A stretch of 64,000 bases of DNA from Mycobacterium sp. (GCF_029961025.1 NZ_JASBVP010000012.1:62001-126000), one strand, 5' to 3'; shown: positions 20,836-30,664, numbered from the stretch's first letter. A program made the numbers and translations. The notes: generated from the sequence alone by a model not told the origin.

Positions 20836-22961
20836 CCTCTCCGGCGGCGTTCAACATCGGTGTGCCGGCCCGGATCGGGTCGGGCACCGAGACGGTGACG
20901 CTGGTGGAGGGTGCGACGTTCTGTCTGTCGGATCTGTACGGCGACATCCACGTCGGCAGATCGCATGGGTTGTTCTTCCGGGACGCCCGGGTGTTGTCAC
21001 GCTGGGAGCTGCGCGTCGACGGCCAGGTAGCCGAATCGTTGTCGGTGGAGTCCACGGAGGCGTTCGCCGCACAGTTCATCCTGCGCCGGGCACCGCGTCC
21101 CGGGCGCATCGACAGCACGCTGCTGGTCGTCCGGGAGCGGCTGATCGCCGACGGGCTGCGCGAAACCATCTCGCTGCACAACCTCGACAAAGAAAGCACC
21201 GTGGTCTCCCTCGAACTGCACGTCGACGCCGACTTCGCCGACCTGTTCGCGGTCAAGGAGGGGCGAGCGCCACTGGGCGGAGCGGACATGTCGGTGGCCG
21301 ACGGGGAACTGGTGCTGGATGAGCGGGGAGAGCGGCTGCGCGGCCTGACGGTGACCGCAACCGGCGATCCGCTGGTGCTGCCGGGGTGGCTGAGGTGGCG
21401 GGTGGTGGTTCCTCCCGGAGAGCGCTGGCAGACCGAGATCGTCGCCCAGCCGACGTGGGCGAAAAAGAAGATCAGCACCCGGTTTCGCCGGGGCGAGGAG
21501 GTTGGGGCCAGCGCGCCGGCCCGCAAGATCGAGGCGTGGCGCGACACCGCGACCAATGTCGAAACCGACCACCCCCTGCTGGCGCAGGTGCTGCGCCAGA
21601 CCGAAAGCGACCTGGGGGCGCTGCTCATGCACGACGAGAGCGGTCACGGGAGGCGCTTCGTGGCCGCCGGCGCTCCGTGGTTCATGACGCTTTTCGGCCG
21701 CGACAGCCTGCTCACCGCCTGGATGGCGTTGCCGCTGAATGTGGGACTTGCCGTGGGCACCCTGCAGCGGCTGGCGTCCGAGCAGGGACGGCGCGTGGAT
21801 CCCATCACCGAGGAACAGCCCGGCCGGATCATGCACGAGATTCGCCGCGGCCCGGCCAGCGACGACGTGCTCGGCGGTGGCGGGCGCTACTACGGCTCGG
21901 TCGACGCTACGCCGCTGTTCGTGATGCTGCTCGCCGAATGCTGGCGATGGGGGGCCGAGGAAACGGCGGTGCGAGCGCTGTTGCCGGCGGCCGACGCCGC
22001 GGTGGCGTGGATGGAACGCTACGGCGACCGCGACGGCGACGGCTTCGTCGAATACCAGCGCGCGACCGACCGGGGTCTGATCAACCAGGGCTGGAAGGAC
22101 AGCTTCAACGGCATCAACGACGCCTCCGGGCGTTCCGCCGAGCCGCCGATCGCGCTGTGCGAGGTCCAGGGCTACGTGTACGCTGCGCTGCTGTCTCGGG
22201 CCGAACTCGCCGACGCCTTCGGCGACGCACCCACGGCGGCACGGCTGCGTGAGCGCGCCGAGGCGCTGCGGGCGCGGTTTCTGGAGGCGTTCTGGCTGCC
22301 GAAACAGGGCTGGTACGCGATAGCGCTGGACGGGCACAAGCGTCCGGTGGACGCGCTGACCAGCAATATCGCCCATTGTTTGTGGACCGGCATCGCCGCC
22401 GAGGAGCACGCCGCCACCATCGTCGAGCGGTTGTCGGGGCCCGAGATGGACTCCGGATTCGGGCTGCGGACGCTGGCCACCACGATGGGGGCCTACAACC
22501 CGATGAGCTACCACAACGGCTCGGTGTGGCCCCACGACACCGCGATTGCCGTGGCGGGGTTGCTGCGCTACCGACAGGTGGCCGGCGCGGTGGCGTTGGC
22601 CGAACATCTGGCGACCGGCCTGCTCGACGCGGCCGAGGCATTCGGTGCCCGGCTGCCCGAGCTGTTCTGCGGATTCCCGCGTTCTCAGTTCCGCTTCCCG
22701 GTGCCCTTCCCCACCTCGTGCTCACCGCAAGCCTGGGCCAGCGCCGCGCCGCTGCTGTTGGTGCGCTCGTTTTTGGGCCTCGATCCGCATGTGCCCCAAC
22801 GCACCCTGGCGGTGTCCGCGCGTCTGCCGGCCGGCTGGGGCCGGATCGCCCTGACCGATCTGCGGTTGGGCGGCCTGACCGTGCACCTAGAAGCCGAGGG
22901 CACGCAGGTCAAGACCCACGGGTTGCCGGTCGACTGGCAGCTGGTGACGCCGTCGGGCTGA
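20832..22961 (+). CDS. Amylo-alpha-1,6-glucosidase-like (glycogen debranching) enzyme
   Basis: A 709-residue protein. Residues about 10-210 form the beta-rich domain found at the N terminus of bacterial debranching-enzyme-like proteins (GDE_N_bis type), with [17 protein letters not shown]. The remainder is an (alpha/alpha)6 glucosidase-like domain with [27 protein letters not shown] and [14 protein letters not shown], the blocks I associate with amylo-alpha-1,6-glucosidases. Role: trimming alpha-1,6 branches of glucans, or hydrolysing a related glycoside. The GTG start overlaps the glycosyltransferase stop, so the two form a translationally coupled pair under the same CIRCE-containing promoter. 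This protein is not GlgX, which has an alpha-amylase fold. The long opposite-strand reading frame over this gene is a GC artefact. Confidence 0.85.
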   Translation: MTSPAAFNIGVPARIGSGTETVTLVEGATFCLSDLYGDIHVGRSHGLFFRDARVLSRWELRVDGQVAESLSVESTEAFAAQFILRRAPRPGRIDSTLLVVRERLIADGLRETISLHNLDKESTVVSLELHVDADFADLFAVKEGRAPLGGADMSVADGELVLDERGERLRGLTVTATGDPLVLPGWLRWRVVVPPGERWQTEIVAQPTWAKKKISTRFRRGEEVGASAPARKIEAWRDTATNVETDHPLLAQVLRQTESDLGALLMHDESGHGRRFVAAGAPWFMTLFGRDSLLTAWMALPLNVGLAVGTLQRLASEQGRRVDPITEEQPGRIMHEIRRGPASDDVLGGGGRYYGSVDATPLFVMLLAECWRWGAEETAVRALLPAADAAVAWMERYGDRDGDGFVEYQRATDRGLINQGWKDSFNGINDASGRSAEPPIALCEVQGYVYAALLSRAELADAFGDAPTAARLRERAEALRARFLEAFWLPKQGWYAIALDGHKRPVDALTSNIAHCLWTGIAAEEHAATIVERLSGPEMDSGFGLRTLATTMGAYNPMSYHNGSVWPHDTAIAVAGLLRYRQVAGAVALAEHLATGLLDAAEAFGARLPELFCGFPRSQFRFPVPFPTSCSPQAWASAAPLLLVRSFLGLDPHVPQRTLAVSARLPAGWGRIALTDLRLGGLTVHLEAEGTQVKTHGLPVDWQLVTPSG

Positions 22962-22986
22962 GGCCTGGCCTCGATATGGTGGTGCC

Positions 22987-23718
22987 ATGATTGGTGTCAC
23001 CCGCGTCGATTCCGTCACCACCATCGAGCTGCAGCGCCCCGAGCGGCGCAACGCGCTGAATTCTGAGCTTGTCGAGGAGCTGCGGGAAGCCGTGGAGAAG
23101 GCCACCGCCGAGGCCGTGCGCGCCGTCGTGCTGACCGGGCAGGGCACCGCGTTTTGCGCGGGTGCCGACCTGAGCGGCGACGCCTTCGGCGCCGACTATC
23201 CCGAGCGGCTGATGGCGTTGCACCGGGCCATGGACGCCGCACCCATGCCGATAATCGGCGCTATCAACGGACCGGCCGTCGGCGCCGGTCTGCAGCTGGC
23301 CATGCAGTGTGACCTGCGGGTGGTATCCCCGGATGCGTTCTTCCAGTTTCCGACATCCAAATATGGTTTAGCCCTTGATAATTGGAGTATCCGGAGGCTG
23401 TGCTCGCTGGTCGGTCATGGCCGCGCCCGAGCGATGCTGCTGGCCGCGGAGAAGCTCACCGCCGAGGCGGCGCTGCAGACCGGGATGGCCAACAGGATCG
23501 GCACCGTGGCCGACGCGCAGGCTTGGGCCGCCGAAATCGCCGAACTGGCGCCGCTGGCGTTGCGGCACGCCAAACGCGTGCTCAACGACGACGGCGCCAT
23601 CGAGGAAGCGCTGCCGATCCACAAGGAACTCTTCGACAAGGCCTGGGCCAGCCAGGACGCGATCGAAGCGCAGGTGGCCCGCGTGCAAAACCGGCCACCG
23701 AAGTTCCGAGGGGCCTGA
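22987..23718 (+). CDS. echA6: Enoyl-CoA hydratase-like protein EchA6
   Basis: A 243-residue crotonase-fold protein matching mycobacterial EchA6 (Rv0905). The CoA-binding and oxyanion-hole region [11 protein letters not shown] and the [19 protein letters not shown] block are present. At the positions where active hydratases carry catalytic glutamates (the PEINLG...GGTQ segment) this protein has [14 protein letters not shown], so hydratase activity is doubtful. That agrees with literature describing EchA6 as a non-catalytic acyl-CoA binder that interacts with MmpL3 and is a target of tetrahydropyrazo[1,5-a]pyrimidine-3-carboxamide inhibitors. It starts 25 bases after the debranching enzyme and is followed at once by the hydrolase, matching the Rv0905-Rv0906 order. 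Confidence 0.92.
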   Translation: MIGVTRVDSVTTIELQRPERRNALNSELVEELREAVEKATAEAVRAVVLTGQGTAFCAGADLSGDAFGADYPERLMALHRAMDAAPMPIIGAINGPAVGAGLQLAMQCDLRVVSPDAFFQFPTSKYGLALDNWSIRRLCSLVGHGRARAMLLAAEKLTAEAALQTGMANRIGTVADAQAWAAEIAELAPLALRHAKRVLNDDGAIEEALPIHKELFDKAWASQDAIEAQVARVQNRPPKFRGA

Positions 23719-23722
23719 CCAC

Positions 23723-25030
23723 ATGCTCCGCACCGCGGTGCGGCTGGGATTGGGTACCGCCGCCCTGGCAACCGGTGGCTGGGTGTTACGCACGCTGCAC
23801 GGCACCGCCGCCGCCCTCGGCGCCGGCCCTGCGGAGATTCGCGCGGTCTGCCGACGCTCGCCGAACTATCACGACGGCGTGTTTGTCAACATCGATCCGA
23901 CGTCGGTGTTCGAGCTGGACCGCGAACAGGGATGGCTGCTGTTTCGCGAGGTGATCGGTGGCCGGGTGGCGAGCCGACCGTCGGCGCCCATCCCGCTGGC
24001 GACACCAACCGCGGCCGCCGGGACAGCCGCCGATCTGGCGGTCAGCTGGTTCGGTCACGCGACAACGGTGGTGGAGATCGACGGTTATCGGGTGCTCAGC
24101 GACCCGGTGTGGAGCGTTCGCTGCTCGCCGCTGGGGGTCATCGGCCCCCGGCGCACGCACCCGGTCCCGGCACCGCTGGCGGCGTTGCCCGCGATCGACG
24201 CGGTGGTGATCAGCCACGACCACTACGATCATCTCGACATCGACACCGTTGTCGCGCTGGCGCGCATCCAGCGGGCGCCGTTCGTCGTGCCGCTGGGGGT
24301 GGGGGCGCACCTGCGCACCTGGGGTATCGACGAGGCCCGCATCGTCGAACTGGACTGGGGCGAAAGCTACCGATTGGGGAAGCTGACTTTGACCTGCAGC
24401 CCGGCGCGGCATTTCTCCGGACGCTTCCTCAACCGGAACAACACGCTGTGGGCGTCACGGGTGCTACGGGGCCCGGTCCACCGCGTCTACTTCGGCGGTG
24501 ACACCGGTTACACCAAGGGTTTTGCCCGGATCGGCTCCGAGCACGGACCGTTTGACCTGACGTTGATGCCGATCGGCGCCTACAACTCGGCATGGCCGGA
24601 CATCCACATGACCCCGGAGGAAGCGGTCCGGGCGCATCTCGATGTCACCGATGGCCGGTCGGGCCTTTTGGTCCCGATCCACTGGTGCACTTTCCGGTTG
24701 GCCCCGCATCCCTGGGCCGAGCCGGTCGAGCGTCTGCTGGCCGCCGCCGCCACCGCGCACGTCCCGGTCGCGGTGCCCAAACCGGGTGGGCGGGTGGATC
24801 CGGTCCGGCCCGGGGGCTTCGACCCGTGGTGGCGGGTCGCGGCGGGGTCCACGCCGCCCGGTGCGGCCGGCCGGGCCGATGGCGCAGACACCGACCGGTC
24901 GCCGTGCGGCGTCGCCCCCGGTGCGCCGCCGCCGCGCACCGCCGTGGAAGAATTTCGCGGTGGTGCTTCGCTCCCGGAGGCGCCCCGCGGGAAGCCGGGG
25001 GCCGTGACGGAAGGGGACGAACAGAACTGA
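23723..25030 (+). CDS. Metallo-beta-lactamase-fold hydrolase (Rv0906, NAPE-PLD-like)
   Basis: A 435-residue protein with a hydrophobic N terminus (residues 1-30, a possible membrane anchor or signal) and a metallo-beta-lactamase fold. Metal-binding motifs are ISHDHYDHLD, ARHFSGR, FGGDTGYT and PIHWCTF. The layout WFGHATTVVEIDG...DPVWS...GPRR is that of the UlaG / N-acyl-phosphatidylethanolamine phospholipase D-like group, so a phospholipid-type phosphodiester substrate is possible. The fold ends near residue 375. The last 60 residues are Gly/Pro/Ala-rich, low in complexity, and longer than I recall for the M. tuberculosis protein (about 372 residues), so the tail may be a local extension. The ATG is four bases after the echA6 stop, so the two are probably co-transcribed. 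Confidence 0.85.
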   Translation: MLRTAVRLGLGTAALATGGWVLRTLHGTAAALGAGPAEIRAVCRRSPNYHDGVFVNIDPTSVFELDREQGWLLFREVIGGRVASRPSAPIPLATPTAAAGTAADLAVSWFGHATTVVEIDGYRVLSDPVWSVRCSPLGVIGPRRTHPVPAPLAALPAIDAVVISHDHYDHLDIDTVVALARIQRAPFVVPLGVGAHLRTWGIDEARIVELDWGESYRLGKLTLTCSPARHFSGRFLNRNNTLWASRVLRGPVHRVYFGGDTGYTKGFARIGSEHGPFDLTLMPIGAYNSAWPDIHMTPEEAVRAHLDVTDGRSGLLVPIHWCTFRLAPHPWAEPVERLLAAAATAHVPVAVPKPGGRVDPVRPGGFDPWWRVAAGSTPPGAAGRADGADTDRSPCGVAPGAPPPRTAVEEFRGGASLPEAPRGKPGAVTEGDEQN

Positions 25031-25033
25031 GAT

Positions 25034-25471
25034 ATGGCGAAACTTTCCGGATCCATCGACGTACCGCTGCCGCCCGAGGTGGCCTGGGCATGTGCCGCCG
25101 ATCTGTCCCGCTACAACGAGTGGCTGACCATCCATCGGGTGTGGCGCAGCACGCTGCCCGAGGAGTTGCAGAAGGGCACCGTTGTCGAGTCGATCGTCGA
25201 GGTCAAGGGCCTGCTCAACCGCATCCGTTGGACGATCGTGCACTACAAACCGCCGGAAGTCATGACCCTCAACGGTGATGGCAAGGGCGGTGTCAAGGTC
25301 AAGCTGCTCGCCAGAGTCAAGCCGAAAGGAGCCGGGTCGGTGGTCAGCTTCGACGTGCATCTGGGTGGGCCGGCGTTGTTCGGTCCGATCGGGATGGTGG
25401 TTGCGGGCGCTTTGCGAAGCGATATCCGCGAATCGCTGCAGAACTTTGTCACGGCTTTCTCGCCGCTTTGA
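25034..25471 (+). CDS. SRPBCC-fold protein (Rv0910-like)
   Basis: A 145-residue START/polyketide-cyclase-like protein. It begins MAKLSGSIDVPLPPEVAW and has alternating strands with a C-terminal amphipathic helix (RSDIRESLQNFVTAF), a typical SRPBCC hydrophobic-pocket fold. It closely matches my recollection of M. tuberculosis Rv0910, which has been listed in toxin-antitoxin catalogues as the toxin of an Rv0909/Rv0910 pair. Here the gene begins three bases after the preceding hydrolase and no small antitoxin gene fits in front of it. A ligand-binding or lipid-transport role is at least as likely as toxicity. Confidence 0.82.
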   Translation: MAKLSGSIDVPLPPEVAWACAADLSRYNEWLTIHRVWRSTLPEELQKGTVVESIVEVKGLLNRIRWTIVHYKPPEVMTLNGDGKGGVKVKLLARVKPKGAGSVVSFDVHLGGPALFGPIGMVVAGALRSDIRESLQNFVTAFSPL

Positions 25472-25509
25472 GACCGGTGCGGGTAGCCCGGCGCGCTACT
25501 CTCACAGCC

Positions 25510-25935
25510 ATGACCGGCTCGCGCCCCGGCTGGCTGGTCGCGCTGTTCGCCGTGATCCTCGCGGTCAGTGCCTGGCTACCGTGGCTGAGGACCTCCGTCA
25601 ACGGCGGGGGCTGGGCGAATGCCGTCGGCGCTAGCATCGGAAGCCTGCAGATTCCGCCGGGATTCGGCGCTGGTCAGCTGATCGTGTTGCTGTCCGCAAC
25701 GCTGCTGGTCGCCGGTGCGATGGTCGGTCGCGGGTTGTCGGCGAAACTGGCCTCTGTTGCCGCGCTTACCATCTCGCTGATCATCGGTGGACTCACGGTG
25801 TGGTACTACAGCCTCAACGTCAGTCCACCGATCTCGGCCGGCTACGGGCTTTATCTCGGGGCCGCGAGCGTGCTGGGCGCGGTGATCTGCTCGCTATGGG
25901 CGTTGATCTGCTCATGGCTTGCCGGTCGCCACTGA
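25510..25935 (+). CDS. Four-helix membrane protein (Rv0912-like)
   Basis: A 141-residue integral membrane protein with four predicted helices, at about 8-22, 50-70, 75-95 and 115-138. It has a short extracytoplasmic loop after helix 1 containing LPWLRTSVNGGGWANAVG and another between helices 3 and 4. It resembles a small actinobacterial transmembrane family; I recall M. tuberculosis Rv0912 as the likely counterpart because of its position after the Rv0910-like gene. No catalytic motif is visible and function is unknown. The start is taken at the ATG that gives a short cytoplasmic N terminus, MTGSRPGWLVALFA. No strong ribosome-binding site is visible. Confidence 0.75.
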   Translation: MTGSRPGWLVALFAVILAVSAWLPWLRTSVNGGGWANAVGASIGSLQIPPGFGAGQLIVLLSATLLVAGAMVGRGLSAKLASVAALTISLIIGGLTVWYYSLNVSPPISAGYGLYLGAASVLGAVICSLWALICSWLAGRH

Positions 25936-26034
25936 GGCGAGTCACCGGCTGAGGCGATCGTGCGGGTTCGGCGGCTTCCCGGCGACCGCACCCCCACGCC
26001 GTGGCGGGGAACAACACTGTGCTTTGCTCGGGCT

Positions 26035-26493
26035 ATGGCCGATGGCACCGACGCCCCGCGGGTGGTAAGGGCGAGCCGCGAGATCGCCGCTCCGGCGGAT
26101 CGCATCTTCGAGCTGATCGCCGATCCGTCGCAACAGCCGCGGTGGGACGGCAACGACAACTTGGCCGCGGCTGAACCCGGACAGCGTGTCCGCAGGGTCG
26201 GCGACGTGTTCGCCATGAGGATCACTCTCGGCAGCATCCGCGAGAACCACGTGGTGGAGTTCGAGGAGGGGCGTCGCATCGCCTGGCTCCCCGCGGAGCC
26301 GGGTCGACGGCCACCGGGACACCTGTGGCGCTGGGAACTCGAACCCGTCGACGACACCCATACCCGGGTGACGCACATCTACGACTGGTCGCAGTTGACC
26401 GACGAGAACCGCCTCCCGCGCGCTCGCGCCACGACCCCCGACAAGCTGCGGGCGTCTCTGGACCGGCTGGCCGAGATCGCCGAGCGCAGTTGA
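26035..26493 (+). CDS. SRPBCC-family protein
   Basis: A 152-residue protein with an SRPBCC (polyketide cyclase/dehydrase-like) pattern. Signs are an N-terminal strand RASREIAAPADRIFELIADP, the conserved RWDGND turn, a middle strand pair VVEFEEGRRIAWLPAEP, and a C-terminal helix TPDKLRASLDRLAEIAE. These proteins bind hydrophobic ligands, and some act as cyclases or ligand carriers. It stands alone between the Rv0912-like membrane gene and the MoxR cluster, where the gene order departs from M. tuberculosis. The start at 26035 is chosen because upstream in-frame residues are Arg/Pro-rich and do not fit the fold. Function is not assigned. Confidence 0.72.
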   Translation: MADGTDAPRVVRASREIAAPADRIFELIADPSQQPRWDGNDNLAAAEPGQRVRRVGDVFAMRITLGSIRENHVVEFEEGRRIAWLPAEPGRRPPGHLWRWELEPVDDTHTRVTHIYDWSQLTDENRLPRARATTPDKLRASLDRLAEIAERS

Positions 26494-26553
26494 CCGCACT
26501 GGGCCCGGACTCGGCACCCATTTGCTGGCGGCACCGTCGGCGGGCATGCCAGG

Positions 26554-27531
26554 ATGAGACAGGCCGCCGCCGCAACAGCGGCGGGTAACCCGTCGAGTGG
26601 TGCGCCGATGCCCGGTATGGACAAGCCCACGTGGCGCGTGATCGCGCTGATCGTGCTGTTGCTCCTCAGCGCTGCCGCGCTGCGCGGATATCTCCCGGCC
26701 CCCCAGCACACTTCGCACCTCGCGCCGCCCTGGCATCCGCTGGCACTGGTGATTGTTGCCGTGCTGCTTGGTGTGTCGCTGGTGCTCATGGCGTTGTCGG
26801 TGGTGGCGGGGTTGCGCACGCGGCGGGCGGCCGCGAGCATCGGGGCGCTTTCGGAGACCTTTGGTGGTTTTCGCGAGCGACCGAGTTGGCGGGTGCTGCT
26901 GATCGGACTCGGGGTGATCCTTGCCTGGCTGGTGATCGTGATGCTATTGACACGTTGGGCAGCCCACTACGGTGTCGTTGAGCCCGGGCCCCCGCCACCA
27001 CCGAGGACACCGACGCCCGAAACCCCCGGCGTCCCGCCGACACCACCGGGGTATCAGGGCACCGGCGGGAACCCGATCGGCCACCTTGCCGCGAGCACGG
27101 CCGTGCTGCTGCTCGTCGCGTCCGCGGTTGTCGGGGCGCGCCGGCACCAGCGCATCCGCCCGCCCGCGATCACCGCCGATTTCGTTGACGCCGTGGCCGG
27201 CTCGGAAACGCTTGCGCGAGCGGCAGCACAGGGGCTGGTCGAGATCGGCGACCTGAGCCGCGAACCCCGCGAAGCGATTATCGCGTGCTACACCGCGATG
27301 GAACGCGCGCTCGCGCGGGTTCCCGACGCCGGCCCCCGGGACTTCGACACCCCGACCGAGGTGCTGGCCCGGGCCGTCGAACACCATGCGCTGCAAGCAC
27401 AAAACGCTGCCGCGTTGGTCAGCGTGTTCGAAGAGGCGCGGTTCAGCGCGCACGTGATGGACGAGGGACATCGTGAAACTGCGGTCCGTGCGCTCCGGCA
27501 AGTGCTGGCCGAACTGCGGAGCGCCGCATGA
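26554..27531 (+). CDS. DUF4129 membrane protein of the MoxR cluster (Rv3166c-like)
   Basis: A 325-residue membrane protein with helices at about 28-45, 65-90, 112-132 and 175-192. A Pro-rich extracytoplasmic linker (PPPPPRTPTPETPG) lies before the last helix. The C-terminal cytoplasmic domain (about 215-322) has REAIIACYTAMERALARV, FDTPTEVLARAV and LVSVFEEARFSAHVM, the hallmark blocks of DUF4129. Such proteins occur with MoxR ATPases and DUF58 proteins in clusters thought to act in envelope protein maturation or stress. It is the first gene of a five-gene unit and overlaps the next (ATGA). The start could be 26554, 26608 or 26617. Confidence 0.82.
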   Translation: MRQAAAATAAGNPSSGAPMPGMDKPTWRVIALIVLLLLSAAALRGYLPAPQHTSHLAPPWHPLALVIVAVLLGVSLVLMALSVVAGLRTRRAAASIGALSETFGGFRERPSWRVLLIGLGVILAWLVIVMLLTRWAAHYGVVEPGPPPPPRTPTPETPGVPPTPPGYQGTGGNPIGHLAASTAVLLLVASAVVGARRHQRIRPPAITADFVDAVAGSETLARAAAQGLVEIGDLSREPREAIIACYTAMERALARVPDAGPRDFDTPTEVLARAVEHHALQAQNAAALVSVFEEARFSAHVMDEGHRETAVRALRQVLAELRSAA

Positions 27532-28006
27532 ATAGACTGCTGGCCTCCGGAGTTTTCCTCGTCACCGGCGGGGAGCTGGTTGCGCTGCTCGTGCCCGATC
27601 GCCGGCTGGTGCCATGGGCGTCGGGCGTCGCGGTGGCGGTCGTGCTGTTCGCACTCCGTCGGCACCTGGGGCGCGACCGCGAACCCGTCGCCCAACCGGA
27701 CTCCGATGCTCTCGGGGAGTCGCTGCGCCGCTGGGTCGCCGCCACCGAGACACTGATCCGGTGGTCGGAATCCACCCGAGCCACCTGGGACCGGCATCTG
27801 CGCCCAATGCTGGCACGTCGCTTCGAAATCGTGACCGGCCAGCGGAGGGCGAAAGACCCGGACGCCTATCAAGCCGTGGGCCGAATGCTGTTCGGTCCGC
27901 AACTGTGGGGATGGGTAAATCCGGACGACGTTGCCGACAACGGCGGCCACCAGCCGGGTCCGGGCCGGGCGGTGCTCCAGGAAATTCTGGAACGCTTGGA
28001 GCAGAT

Positions 28007-28010
<4 letters not shown>
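27528..28010 (+). CDS. Membrane-anchored hypothetical protein (Rv3165c-like)
   Basis: A 160-residue protein with two N-terminal hydrophobic segments (about 4-22 and 26-42) and a soluble, Arg-rich, helical C-terminal part with WVAATETLIRWSESTRATWDRHLRPMLARRF. It contains no motif I can tie to a function. Its stop and start overlap both neighbours by ATGA, so it is translated as part of the MoxR unit. It corresponds by position and length to M. tuberculosis Rv3165c. It is probably an accessory membrane component of the MoxR-DUF58 system. Confidence 0.78.
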
Positions 28011-28975
<965 letters not shown>

Positions 28976-28982
28976 CGGTGCT

Positions 28983-30233
28983 GTGACCGAATCTCACGAC
29001 GTCGAATTGCGGTGGCGCGCTTCCCCGCTAACGCTGGCGATCGCCACCTGTGTTGGGGCGGCGCTGGTGGTGGCCGTGATCGCGTCTCGCTGGCAGTTGA
29101 TCGCATTTGCCGCACCGTTGCTGGGGGTGCTGTGCTCGATCAGCTGGCAGCCGCCGGTGCCCACGGTCAGGGTGCACAGCGAGCCGGGCCTGCAGCGCTG
29201 CTTTGAAACCGAGCAGGTGCGGTTGAGCATCTGGGCGACGACGGAATCCGAATCCGCAGTGGTAGCACTCACGGTATCCGCCGTCTCGGGGATGCGGCTC
29301 GAGGTTGTGGATTCGGCAGCCGTCCGCCGTCAGACCGTGACCGTGGCGGCCGACCGCTGGGGACGCTACCCCATCCGGGCGCGGATCGACGCCGTCGGGC
29401 GGGGCGGATTGCTGGCGGGCACCGCAACGGTGGACGCCGCCGAGGTGATCGTGTTCCCATTGGCGGCGCCGCAGCCGACGCCGACACCGCGGACCGAGTT
29501 GCCCGCACGTTTGGGCACCCATCTGACCCGCCACATCGGGCCGGGCGTCGAATACGCCGACATCCGCCCCTACGTGTCCGGTGACCAGCTGCGCGCCATC
29601 AATTGGCCGGTGAGCGCGCGTCGCGCCAAATTGCATGTGACGCAACGTCAGAGCGAACGCGCTGCCGACGTGGTAGTGCTGATCGACACCTATCCGCAGG
29701 CTCCGGGCCCGGCAACGGCGGCCACCGAACGGGTCGCGCGCGGCGCCGCTCAGGTGGCGCAAACCGCGTTGCGAAACGGTGATCGGGCCGGGATCGTCGT
29801 ACTGGGAGGCCGCCGTCCCCGATGGCTCGGCCCGGACATCGGGCAACGCCAGTTCTACCGCGTGCTCGACACCGTGCTCGGCGCCGGCGGTGTTTCCGAA
29901 ACCACCGCCGGGACGCTGGCGCCGCGCGCGGCAGTCCCCTCCGGCGCCATCGTGATCGCATTTTCCACACTGCTGGAAACCGAGTTTGCGCTGGCGCTGA
30001 TCGACTTGCGCAAACGTGGTCATGTCGTGGTCGCCGTGGACGTTCTCGGGCGGTCCCCATTCGACCAGCAGCAGGATCCGTTGATCGATCGGATGTGGCA
30101 GTTGCAGCGGTCGGCCATGTATCGGGACATGACGACGGTCGGCGTGGACGTGGTGGCCTGGGGGGACGATCGCACGCTGGAGCAGGCGATGCGCCTGGTA
30201 CCCGAGCGCCGCCGGCTGCGGGGGCGGCGATGA
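28983..30233 (+). CDS. DUF58 protein of the MoxR cluster (Rv3163c-like)
   Basis: A 416-residue protein with two closely spaced N-terminal membrane helices (about 17-50), a beta-rich region, and a C-terminal DUF58 domain. The DUF58 signature is YADIRPYVSGDQLRAINWPVS, followed by a vWA-like segment with ADVVVLIDTYP. DUF58 proteins are regular partners of MoxR ATPases, and the pair is thought to act as a chaperone-adaptor. The GTG start follows the moxR stop by seven bases, and the last codons overlap the next gene (ATGA). The best match by context is M. tuberculosis Rv3163c. Confidence 0.88.
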   Translation: MTESHDVELRWRASPLTLAIATCVGAALVVAVIASRWQLIAFAAPLLGVLCSISWQPPVPTVRVHSEPGLQRCFETEQVRLSIWATTESESAVVALTVSAVSGMRLEVVDSAAVRRQTVTVAADRWGRYPIRARIDAVGRGGLLAGTATVDAAEVIVFPLAAPQPTPTPRTELPARLGTHLTRHIGPGVEYADIRPYVSGDQLRAINWPVSARRAKLHVTQRQSERAADVVVLIDTYPQAPGPATAATERVARGAAQVAQTALRNGDRAGIVVLGGRRPRWLGPDIGQRQFYRVLDTVLGAGGVSETTAGTLAPRAAVPSGAIVIAFSTLLETEFALALIDLRKRGHVVVAVDVLGRSPFDQQQDPLIDRMWQLQRSAMYRDMTTVGVDVVAWGDDRTLEQAMRLVPERRRLRGRR

Positions 30234-30664
30234 CGGGGATCGTGCGCGCCTTCTCGACTGCGTCCGGGCTGCTGATGGTGGCGTCGGCGGCAGCCGGATC
30301 GCACGGGCAGGCGATCGTGGCGGGAGCGCTCGGGGTGATTGCCGTGCTGGTGGGGGCGGTGTTTCTCCCGGTCGCGACGCTTGGGGTGCTGTTCAGCGTG
30401 GCCGCGATGGCGGCGTCCCCCCAACTGTCCCCGGTGCTCTCCGCGGCCTGCGGGTTTTTCGCCGCCAGCTATCTGGCCACGCGGTACGCGGGCCGCGCCC
30501 CCGCCGGTGTCGTCACCGCTCCGACGATCGTCGCCGCCGTGGGGTTCGCGTTCGTGGGGGTGGTGGCGGCATCGTTTCCGTTGCGGGTGGCGTGGCTACC
30601 GCTGCTGGCGCCGCCGGCGGTGTTAGGGATCTACACCCTGGCCACCCGTGCCTTCCTGAAGTGA
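30230..30664 (+). CDS. Small membrane protein ending the MoxR cluster (Rv3162c-like)
   Basis: A 144-residue, almost entirely hydrophobic protein with about five helices (near 10-25, 28-45, 47-68, 85-105 and 115-138). Charged residues are limited to short loops such as RYAGRAPAG. No functional motif is recognised. It begins in the ATGA overlap with the DUF58 gene and is the last gene of the unit. It matches the place and size of M. tuberculosis Rv3162c. It faces nuoN on the opposite strand with only 56 bases between stops. The Rv3159c-Rv3161c genes (PPE, TetR, dioxygenase) that I recall at this place in M. tuberculosis are absent. Confidence 0.78.
   Translation: MTGIVRAFSTASGLLMVASAAAGSHGQAIVAGALGVIAVLVGAVFLPVATLGVLFSVAAMAASPQLSPVLSAACGFFAASYLATRYAGRAPAGVVTAPTIVAAVGFAFVGVVAASFPLRVAWLPLLAPPAVLGIYTLATRAFLK

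Noticed and set aside
20997..22607. A 536-codon open frame on the minus strand opposite the debranching-type gene.
   Set aside because: Composition is Arg/Gly/His/Gln-rich with no recognisable motif, as expected for antisense frames in GC-rich DNA. The plus-strand protein is clearly conserved.
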